This document shows positions 1 through 11,275 of a stretch of DNA of 64,000 nt, piece by piece. The stretch comes from Rhizophagus clarus. Its lineage: Eukaryota > Glomeromycota > Glomeromycetes > Glomerales > Glomeraceae. The position numbers and the translations under genes were made by a program. Every line of letters starts with the position of its first letter. Positions within the stretch are counted from its first letter, which is position 1. Under the pieces are notes generated by a model that saw only the letters and a program-made list of their open reading frames with translations, was not told the origin of the DNA and did no database searches. The stretch lies in assembly GCA_015698045.1 (NCBI GenBank), contig BLAL01000304.1:62001-126000 (forward strand). The letters run 5' to 3'.

Positions 1-325
1 GCAGACGAAGGTGATGTGCAACGCGCTTTGCAAGCTGCTGTAAAATTGACAGTTTACTACGAGCGATGGTATCATGAAATAGTTGTAAGTAAATTCGAAA
101 GTTTTAAAGGTCTAAAACGTCTTGCTAATCAACTTATTCACTTTATGCTTCAATCAGTATCCAACCGCTATTGCTTATAATATTAATAAGTTAATTCGAT
201 CCGAAGGTTTATCTAAAGTTGAAAATACCTTAAAGCCAATGAATTTGTCACCTCCGGTAAACAAATTAGTATCAAGGTATCTGGACTTTGCTAAAGCTTT
301 TAAAATTCATGGATCCGATTTCTAG
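1..325 (+). CDS. 3' end of an unidentified gene (two exons visible)
   Basis: The open frame enters from the left edge and reads ADEGDVQRALQAAVKLTVYY up to a GTAAGT donor after base 84. It resumes at 158, after CAG, in phase 0 and runs 56 codons to TAG at 323-325, ending with FKIHGSDF. The visible part is about 83 residues, mostly helical and mildly basic. I do not recognise the family. The short acid-plus-aromatic helix at the exon end is loosely like the C-terminal helices of J-type cochaperones, but that is too weak for a name. Both splice sites are canonical and the frame is open across them, so a real gene end is likely. Confidence 0.55.
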
Positions 326-743
326 GTATTGAATAAAAAAAATTTTTTTAGATATATTACTTATTTATTATACACTGTAGTAATTTCCTTTATGATCATA
401 TTTATGGTCAATTTTTATTCTAAGATTGATTTATTTTTTATTTTTTTCTTTTTTTAGTATTTTAATTATAGAATAAAAATAAAAAGCTACCATAGTGTTT
501 TATTTATTATATATGTATGTACTAAATATACTTTTGAAAATATGAAAATTAATATTTGTTTGTTATAGGTTTGTAATAAATTAATAATAAATAATAAGGT
601 ATTATTATAAATAATGACAAAATGGCTAATTTATATACATTTAGTCATTATTTTTTTTTTAACAATCTTGCAATTTTTATATAAGATTAATATAAACAAA
701 ATATAATAAATAATAATGTAAAAAACAATCTATAATCATGTGT
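326..743. other. Intergenic, AT-rich
   Basis: This stretch lies between two convergent gene ends. It holds A/T runs and several AATAAA-like words (for example near 470 and 585) that could serve 3' end formation on either strand. I see no coding or RNA structure. Confidence 0.5.
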
Positions 744-1876
744 TCATGCTAAGAATTCAAAAGCCACTTCTTTTTGCCATACGCCAATAGTCTTCACAAG
801 ATACAAAGCAGGACCCAATAAACATAAAGCAAGCGGTATAGAGAATATTACGGCAAAAATGGTTACAATAAAAGTAATAATGCTTAAAAAAGATTTAATC
901 ATTAAGAAGTATATAAAACATCTTCGAGTATATGCATCTGTAATATAGCTTAATGATGAACTAAAACATCCTTGAGATTGCAAAGGAGAAAATGTTGAAG
1001 CTAAAGAAAATACTGGAGGATATATTTGAAATCCTAATTCATGAAATAAGCGCGGCTGTCCACCGCATAATTGTTGAGTAATAAGTTCAATTCGACCAAG
1101 CATTCTTTAAAAAGTCGTGTTAATATAATTTTTAATTTTATATAAGAAAGGAAAATCAAAAGATTATCATTTAAAAATTTACTTGCCTACCTATAAGATA
1201 CAGCAGTAACCAAACAAACAATATACCCTAATGGTGGTAATATTAAAGTAACAAAACACACAATGCTCGATATTATTACCCATGTGAAACAGAATAATCC
1301 GAATGGTAAAGAAAATAAAGTTAAATAAATTAAACAGCCCCAGGTGGATATTTCGCAGGGTGCTGTACAACAACAGTCATCACTTTCGATGACTTGTCGT
1401 GTCGTAGCGCGATGCGAAGTAGAATAGACGCGTTCTGTAGGCCCTCTTGAACGACTATCAGAAGGGAGAAAAGGGTGAGCCTCATTGATAGGAGAACGCA
1501 TAGGAAGATATGTTGTAGGAAGTAAAGGAGTTCGAATATTAGGATGTGAAAATTGTGTAAAAGGTAATTGTAAGTGTACATTTTGTGGCGTCATGTGATG
1601 TGGTGTTGAAGAAGTAAAAGGATATTCGTTGGGAAAAGGAAAGTCAGATCTTATATTTGGGTGAGGCATAGGTGATTGTGTAAAATGTGACGGTGAAAAA
1701 GTTTCAGGTGTAGAAGAATGGTCATGAGTATGTTCATTTGTGGGTTGTTCGTTGTTATTAATGTCTGACGACGTCTCCGTGGGAAATTCAGAATACGGAG
1801 GTGGCGGTTCGGTGGGTTCTATCTCATCGCTCATCATATATTCTGAAGTTGTTCTATCAGGCAACAGATTTGACAT
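744..1876 (-). CDS. Multi-pass membrane protein with PPxY motif (sensor-like membrane region)
   Basis: There are two exons, 1876-1191 and 1104-744, with a GTAGGC donor, an AAAG acceptor and compatible phase (686+361 nt, 348 aa). The N-terminal half is polar and Pro/Ser/Thr/His-rich and contains PPPPYSEF near residue 24, a ligand type for WW domains of NEDD4/Rsp5 ubiquitin ligases. A Cys cluster (CCCTAPC) precedes two hydrophobic segments near residues 176-228, and a further hydrophobic pair lies near residues 300-335. The spacing around LPFGLFCFTW and the following LPPLGY...RMLGRIE resembles membrane segments of bacterial-type putative sensor domains; this is inference only. It is divergently placed from the J-protein gene at 2061. 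Function is unknown. Confidence 0.7.
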
Positions 1877-2060
1877 TGCTAGAAGACGTTTTTTTTTTAC
1901 TGCTGTTTGTCGGTTTTTAATTTATGTATTATTTTTTCCATGAATTATCCATGTATTTTAACCGCCAATATAATGCACGTGGCAATATATATAAACTAAA
2001 ACATTTGCTTTTTAGATTCGTTAGTGGAACAGTTTTTGTAGAAAAGACTTATGATAACAA
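1877..2060. promoter_or_regulatory. Divergent intergenic promoter region
   Basis: These 184 bp separate the start codons of the membrane protein (-) and the J-protein (+). A TATATATAAA-like word lies near 1987. The position makes it a shared promoter; no specific factor site is claimed. Confidence 0.45.
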
Positions 2061-3558
2061 ATGGAAGTCAACAAAGACGAAGCACTTAGGAGTTTAGAAA
2101 TTGCACGAAGCAAATTAGCTTCAGGAAATATAGCTGTAGCAATTAAGTTTGCTCAAAAATCTCTCAATTTATATCCGACTCCCGAAGCTCAAGATTTTCT
2201 TAAAAGCATTGAGAAAAGCACAACACAAACAAATAAAGAAAATGATCATCATAGAACAGCCTCACCTACAACACCCTCCTCCTCACCGTCAAGCTCTTCT
2301 AGGGAACATAAACAAGGAAGACAAACTAGGGAGTATACTAAAGAACAGGCTGATGCTGTTAAACGAATAAGAGCTTGCGGAGTGCATGATTTTTATGCTA
2401 TACTTGGAATAAGTAAGGATGCTAGCGATTCTGAAGTCAAGAAATCTTATCGAAAGGTCATTTATACTCATTTTGAAATTTATTGAAGATAATTTTTATT
2501 TATTATAGTGATTTTAACTTGTAATTCTATCTTGAACAATCATAGTTAGCGTTACAGATGCATCCAGATAAGAATGGTGCCCCGGGAGCTGACGAAGCTT
2601 TCAAGAGTTAGTTTTCATCGAATTATTCTTTGTTTATCTCTGGAATTTATTTTATTTTATTAGTGGTATTTCCTTTTTTTTAAAGAAAAAAAAAAAAATT
2701 TTTTTTTTTTTTAAATATAGTGGTTAGTAAAGCATTCCAAGTTTTAAGTGATCCACAAAAGCGTGCAGCCTTTGATGAAAATGGGATTGATCCAGATTCA
2801 CGTAATACTGGAATGCCATCAGGTTTTAGAGGTGCACGATTTAACAATGGTTTTGCAAGTGGAGCAGTTTTTGCTGATGATATTTCTCCTGAAGAAATAT
2901 TTAATATGTTTTTCAATGCAGAAAGCAGTGGTATATACAAGATTTCAATATTCACAAAGAAATTTTAAAAAAAATAAATCATATTAAGTATAAATTTCCC
3001 GTAATTATTATTTTAGGATTTCATTCAGCGACATTTGTTGGACCAGGATTTAGAGCACGTAGATTTCAAAGAGCATCGCCTAATGGAGATGGTGTACAAG
3101 AACAACAATCATCGGCATTTCTTTCATTCCTTCAATTATTACCTCTTATTTTAATTTTCTTATTTTCATTATCATCAAATTGGCTAGCACCAATTCCGGA
3201 ACAAATACCATATTCACTTCAACGAACAGACCACCATACGCATACAAAATATACAAATTTATTAAATGTTCAATATTTTGTAGATCCAAAATCATTTTTA
3301 TCATTTGAGCAAAACCCAAGAAAATTACAGAAAGTTGAAGATAAAGTTGAAGTTACATATGTTAAATCATTAACATCACAATGTAATAATGAAGCAATTT
3401 ATAGACATCGAAAAATAAATGAGGCAAGTGGTTGGGTATTTCGTGATGAAGAAAAGTTAAAAGAGGCTGAACAAATAAGAATGCCTAATTGTGAAAAATT
3501 AATGGAACTCAGTAAAACTAAAAGATATAATGAAGTACGGAAGATGATGAGATCATAA
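2061..3558 (+). CDS. ER membrane J-protein, DNAJB12/DNAJB14 family
   Basis: There are four exons, 2061-2456, 2546-2606, 2721-2930 and 3017-3558 (402 aa), with consistent phases. Residues 1-55 form TPR-like helices (EALRSLEIARSKLASG) as in DNAJB12/14. A low-complexity Ser/Pro linker follows, then a J domain from about residue 110: DFYAILGISKDASDSEVKKS, then YRKLALQMHPDKN with the essential HPD split from the first half by intron 1. A short Gly/Phe region (GFRGARFNNGF) precedes a hydrophobic segment (FLQLLPLILIFLFSLSSNWL). The C-terminal part matches the DUF1977 pattern (YFVDPKSF, VEVTYVKSL, NCEKLMEL). The family is an Hsp70 cochaperone anchored in the ER membrane that serves ER-associated degradation. 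The exon 1 donor is GTCATT, weaker than usual but required by the conserved LALQMHPDKN reading. Confidence 0.93.
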
Positions 3559-3791
3559 AAGAAAAGTATAATAATAATGTGATAATTATTTATGTCATAA
3601 TATTTATATTTCCTTTTATTATAAAAGTAATTAAATGATATTTATATCAAAAAGAAGTTTCCCTTCGTTATATTATTTGAATATAGGAAAGAAGCTCTTT
3701 TTGCAATTAATGTTTGAAATAAGATGCTGATTTACTATAAGATGAATTAGGTTATTGTTTAATATCTAGATAAGAACAAAATTCTGTTGAC

Positions 3792-3827
<36 letters not shown>

Positions 3828-4211
3828 ATATAAAAAGCCTAAGCCTAACAATAAATAGAATGTATTTATTCAACACCTAGTTCTATACATTTAAATGTAC
3901 TAGAATAAAAATTATATTCCATATCGCATTGTTTGATACTTCATTTTGTTTCTTGTACATTTTTTTCAGAATAAGAAAATGATACAAAATTTATTGCATT
4001 CTTTATAAAAGTTGTACTTAATAGCAATATTATTGATTACTAACAAAACTTTGGATCTATTTTATTATTTAATTTTACTTTGAAGATAAAAATCTAAAAA
4101 ACCAAATATAAAATAAAAATATCACAATAAATTTGTATGTTATACATATTATTAAAAGAGAAATTTTAATTACCTGCCAGAAAACTAATATATAATTTAA
4201 TATTTAATAAC
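3559..4211. other. Intergenic between convergent genes
   Basis: This is an AT-rich stretch between the stop codons of the J-protein (+) and the ABC transporter (-), with a T/A homopolymer hairpin-like run near 3791-3830. No gene was found. Confidence 0.5.
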
Positions 4212-7200
4212 TTAATCCATGATGCTTTGCTTTTTATCTTCCGGTATTCCCAATTGTAATTCCTTATTAATTTCTTCAATTCTAGCTTTATTAGATTCTA
4301 CGTCTTTTAATTTAGCTTCTAGTGCTGCAACTTCATTATCTAAAGACATACGTTCTTCTTTTGTGCCAATTGTTTCAAATTTCCATGAACCTTCGTCTCC
4401 GTTAAGAAGTAAAAGGTGTGTATGATATTTGAATAAAGACGGTCGATGAGATATAGTAATAAGAGCTGTGAAAATTATTTAAAAAATTATTAAAATTCAT
4501 TTTAACAAATACATATAAGCATAATATAAAATTAACCAATACTTACTGATATTAATATCTTTTGCATGTTGATACATTAGCCCTTCAACATCAGAGCTGA
4601 CAGCACTTGTACCTATTCGAAGTCATTGTTATTTTGATAGTTTAACTTAAATAAAATTACAATATACTTACATTCGTCAAGAATTGCAAATTGAGGATTA
4701 TGATAAAAAAGTCTTGCCATGCCAATCTGATTAAATAGAATAAAAAGAATTTTATAAATTTTTCACGAGAAAGTAAAAAAAAAAAAATTTTATTATTTAA
4801 TTTACTCTCTGCTTTTCACCGCCAGAGAAAACGTCTTTCCATTCTTTCTTTGTTTCCCATCCACCTTCACGTTTTGGAATATTATCTAAATGGACACTGC
4901 GTAATATATCCATTAACTCTTCATCTGTTCGATTATTACGGATCATATCAGCATGAGAATGTGGATAAATTACTCTAAAAAAAAGATTCATGAATAAGCA
5001 ATAATGTTGAAAAATAACTATACAATCAATAAATAAATCATTGTACATACTGATCACGAAGAGTACCTATACTAAGATACGGCCGTTGAGGAATATAGAA
5101 TATAGAACCTACATCCGGACGCGAAAGTACACCACCTATATTTTTGAATGGTAATCGTGAGTATAATTACCGATATTTATTGTTGAAAACATGGATTAAC
5201 AAAATTTCTCATAAACTAACTTACGGAAAACGGGCCATAATCTAGAAATGACCCTTGCAACACTTGATTTTCCGACCCCATTAGGTCCAGTAATCAATAA
5301 GTGTTCACCAGGATTTATTACTACGTCTAATCCTTTAATTAATTCATCACCTCCTCTCTCATTTCCTGGATTTGGCGTGACGATGGGAACCCCCTCGAAC
5401 TTTATACAATCGTAACTATATATAACCTTTCCACGTATATCATCAAGTGAATAGAATTCTTGATCTTCTGGGAAAGATAGTGGGCGAGGAGTAGCAACAT
5501 ACTCACTTGCGTATAAAGCATGAAGGACTGATAGCAAGTTGTAAACTCGGGAAGTGTAACCTGCGAGTTCCGCAAGCTCTTTATATGAATACATCATACG
5601 ACCACCAGCATCTGCAAGTGTCATCATGAGTCTAATATGAAAATAGAAAAAATGATTAACACTATATTGAATATTAGCATAAAAAAATATTGTTATAGTT
5701 ACCTCTTGTTCGTAATAAAACCTCTGGTACGATCTCTCTCTTTTCCATAATTTTCAGTACCACCTTGCATTTCATTTTTTCCACCTTGTCCACCATAAGC
5801 AGGGAAGAATACTGGTACGGAACATCCCAAAAGTCCAATGGCACTCCAACAATACTTAATAACAAAATCTTCAAACATATTATAGGCAATACGTTTTTTT
5901 AAGATGGAATTTATATGTTTAACTAACCGAAGATATGTACGTTCCAAAATAGAATGTTCTAATTCGGCTCCATGATAAAAAGCAATTTCTTCAGCATTTG
6001 TAATTAAACGAGTATGTGCTGCACGAAAATTTCCTTCCAATTTTGCTTCGATGGCTGCCAGCTTTCCAAAAGATGGTGTAACCTTTCTTAAAATCCATGC
6101 TGTTAATAAATAATTTCCAAATAATCCCAACATTCCAAATAAACCAATACTTTTTGCTAATTGATAATTAAAAATTATTGTATCCAATACTGGTTTTCCC
6201 AGATTTGAATACAATGAAGCAAGCCCATCACAAAAGCGAGCAATATCAGTCGTGATAAACCTAATCGATAAATACTGTCAATTTATTTATATTTTAAATT
6301 ACCAAGAAAATAAGCAAAATATTAACTTAACTGGTCAACACCTTCGATTCTATTATCAAGATTAATAACTTTATAGTAAGTATTTTGATCATTAAGATAA
6401 AGATCATGTACGTATCTTGTCAATCGCGTTCGAAAAGCGATAGATAATTTTGATTGGAAAAATCGGATCTTATTTATTTATAATATCACATGTAACCGTT
6501 GAATTAATTTAGCAATAACAATAACGATAAAAGAACAAAAGAATTAATTAAAATAAATTTACCATACTGTTAGTGTAAGTTGCGGGGATAGCAATGAGAA
6601 ACCAATATGCGATTCCTTTAAGGAATTCTTTGCCATTTGCTGCGACCTGTATAAATTAAACAGCTATATCGAGATCGTTCCTTAATTTTTTTAAACGAAA
6701 TATTCATCAATACTTACCAAATCTCTAACGATTCGTCCATCCAATCTTGCTACTACTATACTTAACCATGTCCTCAGAACTAAAAATACGGAGTGTAATA
6801 ACAAGATAAAAACCTCTTTTGATCGAACTTTTGGAAGTATTATTTTAATAATAGCACCTAGTTGTCTAAAAAATAACTTGTTTACACCGACCCTCTGGAT
6901 ACCACCAGTAGGGGAAGGAAAAAGTTTTTTATGTTTCTTAAAAGTCTCCGGTGGAGTCGGACGAACAGTAACTTTTGAGGTGCGATTTTTATAAGGGACG
7001 GTTAAAGTATATTTTTTATTTCCAGGAACGGGACCATCATATAAATCAGCCCTGCTACTAGCAGCTCGAGTTAAAGAAGGTCTTGTTTGAGCTCTCTCTG
7101 CTTGTTTCTTATAAATATAATTCGTGATGTATGCAGCGATTGTTATGAAAGCAATCGAAGCTATTGCTTTAGTCTTATTTCGAGCCTGTTGTGAATTACC

Positions 7201-7275
7201 TATATCGGAGGTCGGCTTCAAAACTGCTTGTATGGCCGAGGGTAATTCACTAACTGGTTTCGAAAAAACTACCAT
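4212..7275 (-). CDS. Peroxisomal ABC half-transporter, ABCD family (long-chain acyl-CoA import)
   Basis: There are ten exons: 7275-6718, 6646-6563, 6468-6332, 6260-5703, 5631-5225, 5135-5051, 4974-4806, 4726-4672, 4612-4547 and 4465-4212. All GT-AG phases agree and sum to 790 aa, close to ALDP/PXA length. The N-terminal half is the transmembrane domain, with the ABCD loop EEIAFYHG (EAA-like motif) and [10 protein letters not shown]. The nucleotide-binding domain has Walker [10 protein letters not shown], the signature FSGGEKQR, Walker B FAILDEC and an H-loop in [12 protein letters not shown]. These short-chain features ([22 protein letters not shown]) are diagnostic of the ALD family. Family members work as homo- or heterodimers in the peroxisome membrane and deliver acyl-CoA for beta-oxidation; whether this one homodimerises cannot be told. 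The tail is a charged coiled coil ([15 protein letters not shown]). Confidence 0.95.
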
Positions 7276-7590
7276 ATCGACCTATTATAATAAGACCGAG
7301 TATTGCTCAAAAGACCCTCCGTTAATAAAATATACGGTCTTTGGTTTTTTTATGTTAGTAGCTAAATGCTGATGATTGATTGTTCCACATGGTTGGCTGA
7401 AAACATCTATAGATTATGATCTTTTATCTGACGTATTATTTGTGACTTTAATACTATAATATCATTGTTGCATAAATTATTTGGATTCAAAATTAATCAT
7501 AAAGATTAGAGATCCAGTATATTGAAAATACACTCTGGTAGATCAATTGACGATTCGAATTAAAGCGCTACTAGTTGTAACTTTTTTTAT
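7276..7590. other. Upstream region of the ABC transporter gene
   Basis: The sequence is AT-rich with no conserved ORF. It presumably contains the promoter of the minus-strand transporter gene. I see no recognisable motif. Confidence 0.35.
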
Positions 7591-7860
7591 CTATATCGGA
7601 TGCCGATGGAAAAAAAAATTTTCACTTCCGATGGGTAATTTAGTGTTGCGGTCCGTTATGATTTGCATCATTGCCGGACTCAATCGTATAATCCGTTTGT
7701 CATTATAGATTTTTATGCCATTGTCACCGGCAAATGTATCTCCAGAATCCAGTTCGGGATCGTGACCCTGCAAAAGCACTTCCAATACGGCAGAACGGAC
7801 TGATTTTGCACTATAGTAGCAAGTAGCGTAAAGACATGAAAAATTGCTATCCAAATACAT
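7591..7860 (-). pseudogene. Isolated coding-like remnant of unknown origin
   Basis: This is an 89-codon open frame with much richer G/C third positions than its surroundings (GACAATGGC, CGGATTATACGA, ACGGACCGC). The best part reads VLLQGHDPELDSGDTFAGDN and continues for about 35 residues. A possible acceptor (CTACTATAG) lies inside the frame near 7812. I do not recognise the family. The compositional contrast suggests either a fragment of an older gene or a transferred insert. No upstream exon could be assigned. Confidence 0.3.
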
Positions 7861-7983
7861 ATAGACACCTTAATCAATGAAATATATATGTGTATATAAT
7901 ATAATACATACCAATATTTTTTTTATAATAATGGTTTATTTCTTTATTTAAAAAAAATTCCTAATATACTGGTTTTTATATTG

Positions 7984-8148
7984 CAGTCAAACCTCTATAT
8001 ATAGTCATCCAATCGGTTCTGCCAAAATCAGTAATTGTATAGAGGTGTGACTATGTAAAGGTCTAATTTACTAATAAAAATGATACGTAGGTTAGTGAAA
8101 TGAAATGCTTATAAAGAGATAGAGGATCATTATATGGAGGTCTGACTG
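7984..8148. mobile_element. Short TIR element (MITE), pogo/Tc1-like ends
   Basis: The left end CAGTCAAACCTCTATATA is mirrored by the right end, whose reverse complement is CAGTCAGACCTCCATATA. Ends of this type with a TA target are typical of pogo/Tigger-like Tc1-mariner elements. A second, longer copy with the same ends and the same subterminal block (GTATAGAGGTGT) lies at 53141-53607. There is no coding capacity. The TA duplication is intact only on the right side here. Confidence 0.7.
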
Positions 8149-9610
8149 TATTTATAATATTATAATATAATTTTTAATTTTTAATTTTTATTAAAACAAA
8201 AGAAAAAATAATTGAAATACATAAGTAAAACAAAATTCAATCAATACAAAGATTAAGTCTAAATAAGCATCAAGTGGAAATCAAACTATCAGTTTAATAA
8301 AAGAAAATCAAATTAAAAGTTATTATCACACTCTATGTCAAAAGTCAAAAGAAAATCTAAAGATAAGCAATAAGGTTTATCATCTTCTACCTATAAAGCC
8401 TTTCACCTTAAACAACTAAACCAACCATAAAAAATAAGATGTTTGGCAATATCATTCAGATCTTATAAAAAAAAAAAAAGAAATAAAGAGATTAAAGAAA
8501 ATTGCTATAATACTATTAAAATTAAAAAATTAGATTTAACAAAAGTTTAATAATATCCATTTTATTATTAGACTTTTTGTTTAAGAACTTCTTTTTTCCT
8601 TCTTATTTTTTGACTTTTTTGAAGTTTTCATTATGTTCTTGATAGGTTTTGAATTAGTTGTACAACTTTTGAAGGAATAAGAACCTTTTAAAGTATTCTT
8701 ATTAGATGTTTTAGTTTTGGAGGTAAAAAGTAAAAAAAAAAAATACTAGAAAAAAGAGTAGTTTATATTATTATGATTGAAATTGAATTTTGTCTAATAA
8801 CAAAATTTTATATCTTAATATTTTTTAAAATAAATTACAATCATATACTTTTCACCTATTGTAAAATACTTTAAAACTTCAATCAAATAACTATTAAAGA
8901 CATCAGAAAATTGAGTATGGTTCCATAATTACTATAAACATGAGTCTTAAAACAAGTTATTTAAGTATAAATGATACTGTTTTTATTTTTTTTTTTTTGT
9001 TGTAGAAACTAATGTTCTAAAAATTATTATACTTCTTAATTGCCTAAAAATTATTGGCAAATATTCTTTTCAAAGAAAGTGAAGATAAAGGATAATAAAC
9101 AAATTTTTATTCAAAGTATCTATAATCATCTTTTTCTATAGCATATCTTAATATAACAAAGAATACTATATAATGAATTGTTAATGTGAAACAGATATTA
9201 ACATATAAAAAAACTCTTAATTAACTGAATTTTATTAATTATGGGTTGTATACCATTATACAAAGTAAAATTACAAAATAGTATATATAAAAATGATTTT
9301 TTTTTATAATGAATTTTTTTATTTGAAATTTTTTTTCAGTAAAACAAAAATGACTGATATATTAATGGTTCTATAATCATTTAATAAAAAGATAATTTTT
9401 TTTAAATACATAATATATAAAAGACATAGAATATTTTTATAAAGATATTTAACAAATCATTTAATAATATTAAAATATCATCAATTTTATTAGGTTTATA
9501 TTTACACATCAAAATTAACTCCATTTACTTGGCATCTATCTACTATCTATATTTTATCTAACATCATTATAAAAATAAAAGTAGGAAGTTTTTAAAGAAA
9601 ATAATAATAA
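8149..9610. other. Long AT-rich intergenic stretch
   Basis: This is A/T-rich sequence with poly-A and poly-T runs. The longest open frames are short and low-complexity. Nothing recognisable was seen on either strand. Confidence 0.5.
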
Positions 9611-10015
9611 TATCTCTTCCAGCTTTCCCTTACTTTAATTCTAAAAATCTGGTCATATTTTTTATTCAGTAATATTACAAAAAAAAAAAAAAGTTAATAA
9701 CTTAATTAGTTAAAAAAAAGAATAACAAAAAATACTTTTCCTATTCTTCTTTACCTTAATTCTAAAAGTTTGGTTATGTTTTTCATCTAGTAATACTACA
9801 AAAAAGAAAAAAAATTAATAACTTAATTTGTTAAAAAAAAGAATAATGAAAAATACCTCTTCCATTCTCTTTTACCTTAATTTTAAAAGTTTGGTCGTAC
9901 TTTTTGTCTGGCAATACTATAGAAAAGAAAAAAAATAAATAATTAAATAATTAAAAAAACACTGAAAAACACTTCTCTCATTCTCCTTTACCTTAATTCT
10001 AAAAGTCTAGTCATA
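9611..10015 (-). repeat. Degenerate tandem repeat, about 120-bp period, 4 units (exon-like family)
   Basis: The words ACCTTAATTCTAAAAG recur near 9632, 9751, 9873 and 9991. Each is followed by a TTGG-containing segment, a T-rich segment and CAATACTACAAAAAAG. On the minus strand each unit reads CTTTTTTGTAGTATT...GAATTAAGG, the same design as the plus-strand array at 21781-23140 but more decayed. Confidence 0.75.
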
Positions 10016-10076
10016 CATCAGGAAATTAATGCGGCGTAATATTATGTAAGTTTTCACATATTCATAAACTTACGTA

Positions 10077-10415
10077 GCTTTATAGGACCTTTGAAATATT
10101 ACGAAAGTGTAAATATTCAGTATATTACAGCATAATCTTACGAAGTATTATGGCATAATCTCACAAAATATTACACTTTTGTAAATTTACACTTGGCATA
10201 ATCTCATGAAATATTACACTTTTGAAAATTTACAAAGTGTAAATTTATAATACATTTCGACATAATCTTACAAAATATTACACTTTGAAAGGTTACGAAA
10301 TGTAGATTTATGATACATTTTTAGCATAATCTCACAAAATATACACTTTCAAAAGTTTACGAAGTGTAAATTTACAATACATTTTAGTATAATCTTACAA
10401 AATATTACGTTTATA
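10077..10415. repeat. Tandem repeat, about 64-bp period
   Basis: The phrase CATAATCTCACAAAATATTA followed by ACTTTTGAAAATTTACAAAG-type sequence recurs near 10130, 10151, 10195, 10260, 10324 and 10387; the last four are spaced about 64 bp apart. Within each unit ACTTT...AAAGTGT gives a small inverted repeat. There is no coding potential. Confidence 0.75.
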
Positions 10416-10961
10416 TCAATAGTTACGTTCGCATGTATTTTAAAAATATTTTTATTATTTTATAAATTTGTTTATTCAATAAAAAACATGGTAAATAAAA
10501 TATCATAATATTGCATTAAATTTCGTCAATAAAACTTTAAATAATCTTATTTGTTACTCTTTGACTTTCGACTTTCTTCTATTTCACCCTATATATTATA
10601 TTTATAGTGAAATATTTAAATGAGAAGGGATAGCAAACTGAAGTAAATCGTATATCAAATGAGTATGCTGCCAAATTAGGTTGTTGAATATGTTATGAAA
10701 AAGTTGTAAACTCATGAATATTAAAGTATAAATACTTTCCATAAATGTCTTTCACAGTTACTACATTGAATACACGCGTTAAGTCATCAATTCCACATGG
10801 ATTGGATTAAAATCAGATTTAAGCAGGATTCGATTCAGTCCAATTCATTTTAATAAAAAAATCTAATTCAATTCAATTTAATCAAATTGGGTCAAATCTT
10901 GTCAAATCTTATCTGAATCTGATCTGAATCTGATTTGAATACTTCTTTGATGTTCACCAAA
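10416..10961. other. AT-rich intergenic, no gene seen
   Basis: Near 10820-10930 there is a low-complexity patch of diverged TCTGAATCTGAT-like and TCAAATC-like short repeats. Otherwise there is no supported feature. Confidence 0.4.
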
Positions 10962-11275
10962 CTCATTCTCACAAAAAAAAATAAATAAAAGAACATTAAT
11001 AAACGTTCTTGATATCAAGTTTAAAATAAATGGCCTAACGCTATTTAAAAGTTACCATTCCAGGAATCCAAACCAATTCCTACAAAAAAAAAAATAAATA
11101 AAAGAACGTTAGCAAACGTTCTTGACTCAACGCTACTTACAAGTTACCATTCCAGAAGTCTAAGCCAATTCCTACAAAAAAAAAAAAAATAAATAAAAGA
11201 ATGTTAATAAATATTCTTGACGTCAAGTTTAAAATAAAATGCCCAACGCTACTTACAGTTACCATTCCAGAATTG
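10962..11275. repeat. Minisatellite, about 101-bp period, 3 units with internal hairpin
   Basis: Three units begin near 10970, 11071 and 11172. Each has an A-run, AATAAATAAAAGAACGTT, the hairpin GAACGTTAGCAAACGTTC (or a variant), then AACGCTACTTACAAGTTACC and ATTCCAGAA. Units 1 and 3 carry an extra CAAGTTTAAAATAAA block that is missing from unit 2. Confidence 0.75.

Noticed and set aside
4219-4425. Plus-strand ORF of 68 codons
   Set aside because: Antisense shadow of the last exon of the ABCD transporter.
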